A DNA stretch of 8,128 nt from Rhodobacteraceae bacterium UBA6273 (GTDB taxonomy: Bacteria > Pseudomonadota > Alphaproteobacteria > Rhodobacterales > Rhodobacteraceae), in the NCBI GenBank assembly GCA_002440625.1, contig DJUV01000136.1, positions 1-8,128 on the forward strand, read 5' to 3'. A model generated the notes under the pieces. The model searched no databases. It was not told the origin of the DNA and worked only from the letters and a program-made list of their open reading frames with translations. A program made the position numbers and the translations under genes. Shown in pieces: positions 6,566 through 8,128 of this stretch. Position 1 is the first letter of the stretch. Each line of letters starts with the position of its first letter.

Positions 6566-7690
6566 TCACGGCACCCGCGTCACCGCATCGTAGCGGATGC
6601 CGAAGCGCGTGCCGGGGCCGGATACGACGAGCCGGTCGCCGGGCGAGAGCGTCTCCCACAGGTCGGCGGGGATATCGCAGATCGTCGCCGGGGTGCCGGA
6701 ACTTCCGGTGATGGTGACGCTGGCCGTGTAGTCGCAGGCCCGTCTGCGGGCTGCATGGCCTCGCTCCACCACCGTCACCTCGACTGACGCGGGCGTGGTC
6801 GACGTCGCGAAAGAGACGGCGTAGGGCAACCCGACCGCAGCAACGAAAGGGGCGGCCACGGCCAGAAGCGCCGCGAAGGTAGCGCCGCCGCAGGTCTTCT
6901 GCACGAGGCGCTTCATGGTGCCGCCACCGCGCCGCCCGCTGCCCTGCCATCCGATCACCGCCCCCAAGAGGGCAAACCCCAGCAAAAGCTCCGTGTGGCG
7001 CGCGGCTAGGAGAGTCTGGAGTTCGGCAGAGGGCAGCCAAAGCGGATGCGCCCAGCCAAAGTAGGCCAGGAGCAAGGCGAGCAACCCCGGTATGGCGAGC
7101 AGCTTTGTCCCCATGCCCGGCTTTTCCACGCCCGGTCCTGCCACATTGGGCATCCCGAGCGGCAAGGTCAGGAAGTTGTCCTGCGCAACAGGCCAGCGGG
7201 TAGCGGAGCGCGCTGACGCTCCTCCGGTAGCCTCGTCATGGCGCGCGAAGGCAGCCCCAGGAAAGAGGAAAGCATGGACGTAGAGTGGCAACCAGATCAT
7301 GGCCAGTGCAAGAATCGTCTGCTGAGGCATGTAGATGCGCGGCAGACTGTGCGGCAGTTTGAGAAGCAGCGCCCAGACCAGAAGGGTGGCAAGGCCGGCC
7401 AACGCAAAGCCTATGTCGCAGACCAGCCGGCTCAGCCCGTAGCGCATCCGGGCGAGACTTCGGTCGAAGATGCCGGGGACGAGGAACCAGAGGCCGAAGA
7501 CGGCGCAGAAGGCGAAAAGTCCGTAGTTGGCGGCGCTGGCAACAGAATAGGGATCGCGGATCGCGATGGTCACGAGATTGAGCCTGATCGTGAGGAAGCC
7601 GGCAAAGAGCGCCGCCACCGTCAGGTACTGCGCGAGGTAGGTTGAAAGCACCCCGACCCGGCTCGGCGGGTGATGATCCGTGACTGCCAC
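6566..7690 (-). CDS. Unrecognised polytopic membrane protein with periplasmic C-terminal tail
   Basis: I do not recognise the family. The 374-residue product has seven likely membrane segments, at about 14-35, 55-73, 89-111, 124-143, 197-213, 232-248 and 267-293. Positive residues cluster in the loops after segment 2 (Arg77, Arg81, Arg83, Arg88), after segment 4 and after segment 6 (GRRGGG, MKRLVQK). By the positive-inside rule this puts the N-terminus in the cytoplasm and the tail (about 296-374) in the periplasm. The tail looks beta-rich and has two cysteines, Cys319 and Cys338, that could form a disulfide. A long cytoplasmic loop (about 145-196) contains the Gly/Pro-rich stretch LPLGMPNVAGPGVEKPGMG. 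The start is GTG at 7690 with only a weak AGGG upstream; GTG at 7651 is an alternative that would clip close to segment 1. Codons such as AGG, TCA, TCT, GTT and GGA occur early in the gene and are unusual beside its neighbours. No motif for transport, signalling or catalysis is visible. Confidence 0.72.
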   Translation of the reverse strand: MAVTDHHPPSRVGVLSTYLAQYLTVAALFAGFLTIRLNLVTIAIRDPYSVASAANYGLFAFCAVFGLWFLVPGIFDRSLARMRYGLSRLVCDIGFALAGLATLLVWALLLKLPHSLPRIYMPQQTILALAMIWLPLYVHAFLFPGAAFARHDEATGGASARSATRWPVAQDNFLTLPLGMPNVAGPGVEKPGMGTKLLAIPGLLALLLAYFGWAHPLWLPSAELQTLLAARHTELLLGFALLGAVIGWQGSGRRGGGTMKRLVQKTCGGATFAALLAVAAPFVAAVGLPYAVSFATSTTPASVEVTVVERGHAARRRACDYTASVTITGSSGTPATICDIPADLWETLSPGDRLVVSGPGTRFGIRYDAVTRVP

Positions 7691-7703
7691 TGGGCGACCC
7701 TAA

Positions 7704-7721
7704 GTCATTGTTGCCAATGAC
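7704..7721. promoter_or_regulatory. 18-bp palindrome, possible operator
   Basis: GTCATTG (7704-7710) and CAATGAC (7715-7721) form a perfect 7-bp inverted repeat around a 4-base TTGC spacer, in the 72-bp gap (7691-7762) between the cobT stop and the membrane-protein start. A second, looser pair, TAAG (7701-7704) and CTTA (7727-7730), brackets it. Its length, AT-rich arms and place 14-31 bases before the GTG at 7690 fit a dimeric repressor site. As a hairpin it is weak and has no T-run, so a cobT terminator is less likely. No known consensus was recognised. Confidence 0.35.
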
Positions 7722-7762
7722 CGATCCTTAGTGCGCGATTCCGGCGACAATGGGGCGGAGCG

Positions 7763-8128
7763 TCACCCCGCCCGCTTCATCCCCATCACCCTTGCCCTTG
7801 CGCGGGGGGCGCTGTCGAAGAGGCTGGCGAGTTGCTCGGTCATGGCACCGGCGAGTTGCTCGACATCGGTGATGGTCACCGCGCGCTGGTAGTAGCGGGT
7901 CACGTCATGGCCGATGCCGATGGCGATCAACTCGACGATCTTGCGCTTTTCGACCATGGCGATCACGTCGCGGAGGTGTTTTTCAAGGTAGTTGGCCGGG
8001 TTGACCGACAGGGTCGAATCGTCGACCGGCGCGCCGTCGGAAATCACCATCAGGATGCGGCGCTGTTCGGGCCGGTTCAGCATCCGGCGGTGCGCCCATT
8101 CCAGCGCCTCGCCGTCGATGTTTTCCTT
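7763..8128 (-). CDS. cobT: CobT, cobaltochelatase subunit (C-terminal part only)
   Basis: CobT is the large VWA-domain subunit of the aerobic cobaltochelatase CobN-CobS-CobT, which inserts Co2+ into hydrogenobyrinic acid a,c-diamide in the aerobic cobalamin pathway, using ATP through the AAA+ partner CobS. Only the last 121 residues are in the window; the frame stays open to position 8128, so the gene continues beyond the edge (family length is about 600-650). The visible sequence is the end of the VWA domain: [16 protein letters not shown], then [17 protein letters not shown], then [14 protein letters not shown], and [16 protein letters not shown] with [19 protein letters not shown] close to the C-terminus. 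These are near-invariant CobT segments. The upstream MIDAS DxSxS motif and the acidic linker lie outside the window. Translation ends at the TGA at 7763-7765. Confidence 0.95.
   Translation of the reverse strand, partial: KENIDGEALEWAHRRMLNRPEQRRILMVISDGAPVDDSTLSVNPANYLEKHLRDVIAMVEKRKIVELIAIGIGHDVTRYYQRAVTITDVEQLAGAMTEQLASLFDSAPRARARVMGMKRAG

Noticed and set aside
2801..8128. The idea that the whole - strand block is one functional system or operon
   Set aside because: Gaps of 72, 96 and 89 bp separate cobT, the membrane protein, the aminopeptidase/DUF427 pair and the dehydrogenase pair. A promoter candidate lies in the second gap, and the products belong to unrelated processes.

Overview
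The window looks like a chromosomal segment of a GC-rich alphaproteobacterium, most likely of the Rhodobacteraceae/Paracoccaceae. Three things point there: strong G/C bias at third codon positions, the bamD-recN gene pair, and a CobT-type cobaltochelatase subunit of the aerobic cobalamin pathway. This placement is inference from gene content and codon use, not from a database search. I see no tRNA, rRNA, insertion sequence, phage gene or CRISPR array.

Layout. Positions 1-2406 read on the + strand: the 3' end of bamD (outer-membrane beta-barrel assembly lipoprotein), then recN (SMC-like DNA double-strand-break repair ATPase), then a 53-residue DUF3563-like gene behind a 124-bp leader. This block meets the rest of the window head-on, with only 8 bp between the two stop codons (2406 and 2415). 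Everything from 2415 to 8128 reads on the - strand. In transcription order, that is from right to left, it contains: the 3' end of cobT; an unrecognised polytopic membrane protein with a periplasmic tail; a long-form Xaa-Pro aminopeptidase (M24); a DUF427 protein; an FAD-dependent D-lactate dehydrogenase-type oxidoreductase; and a small NTF2/SnoaL-fold protein.

How the genes may work together. bamD and recN are an old neighbourhood (envelope biogenesis next to DNA repair) with no obvious functional link. The FAD oxidoreductase and the NTF2-like gene overlap through a shared GTGA stop/start and are very probably translationally coupled. The aminopeptidase and DUF427 genes are 37 bp apart and probably share a transcript, for which there is a candidate promoter at 6513-6541. 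The membrane-protein gene is preceded by an 18-bp palindrome that could be an operator. It also uses several codons that are uncommon in its neighbours, so it is the most accessory-looking gene here.

Overall this is a largely ordinary housekeeping region. I do not see convincing evidence of an undescribed multi-gene system. The best candidates for a second look are the unrecognised membrane protein with its upstream palindrome, the coupled dehydrogenase/NTF2 pair, and the small DUF3563-like gene. The many long open frames opposite the real genes, including one of about 1.9 kb antisense to the aminopeptidase, are best explained by codon bias.
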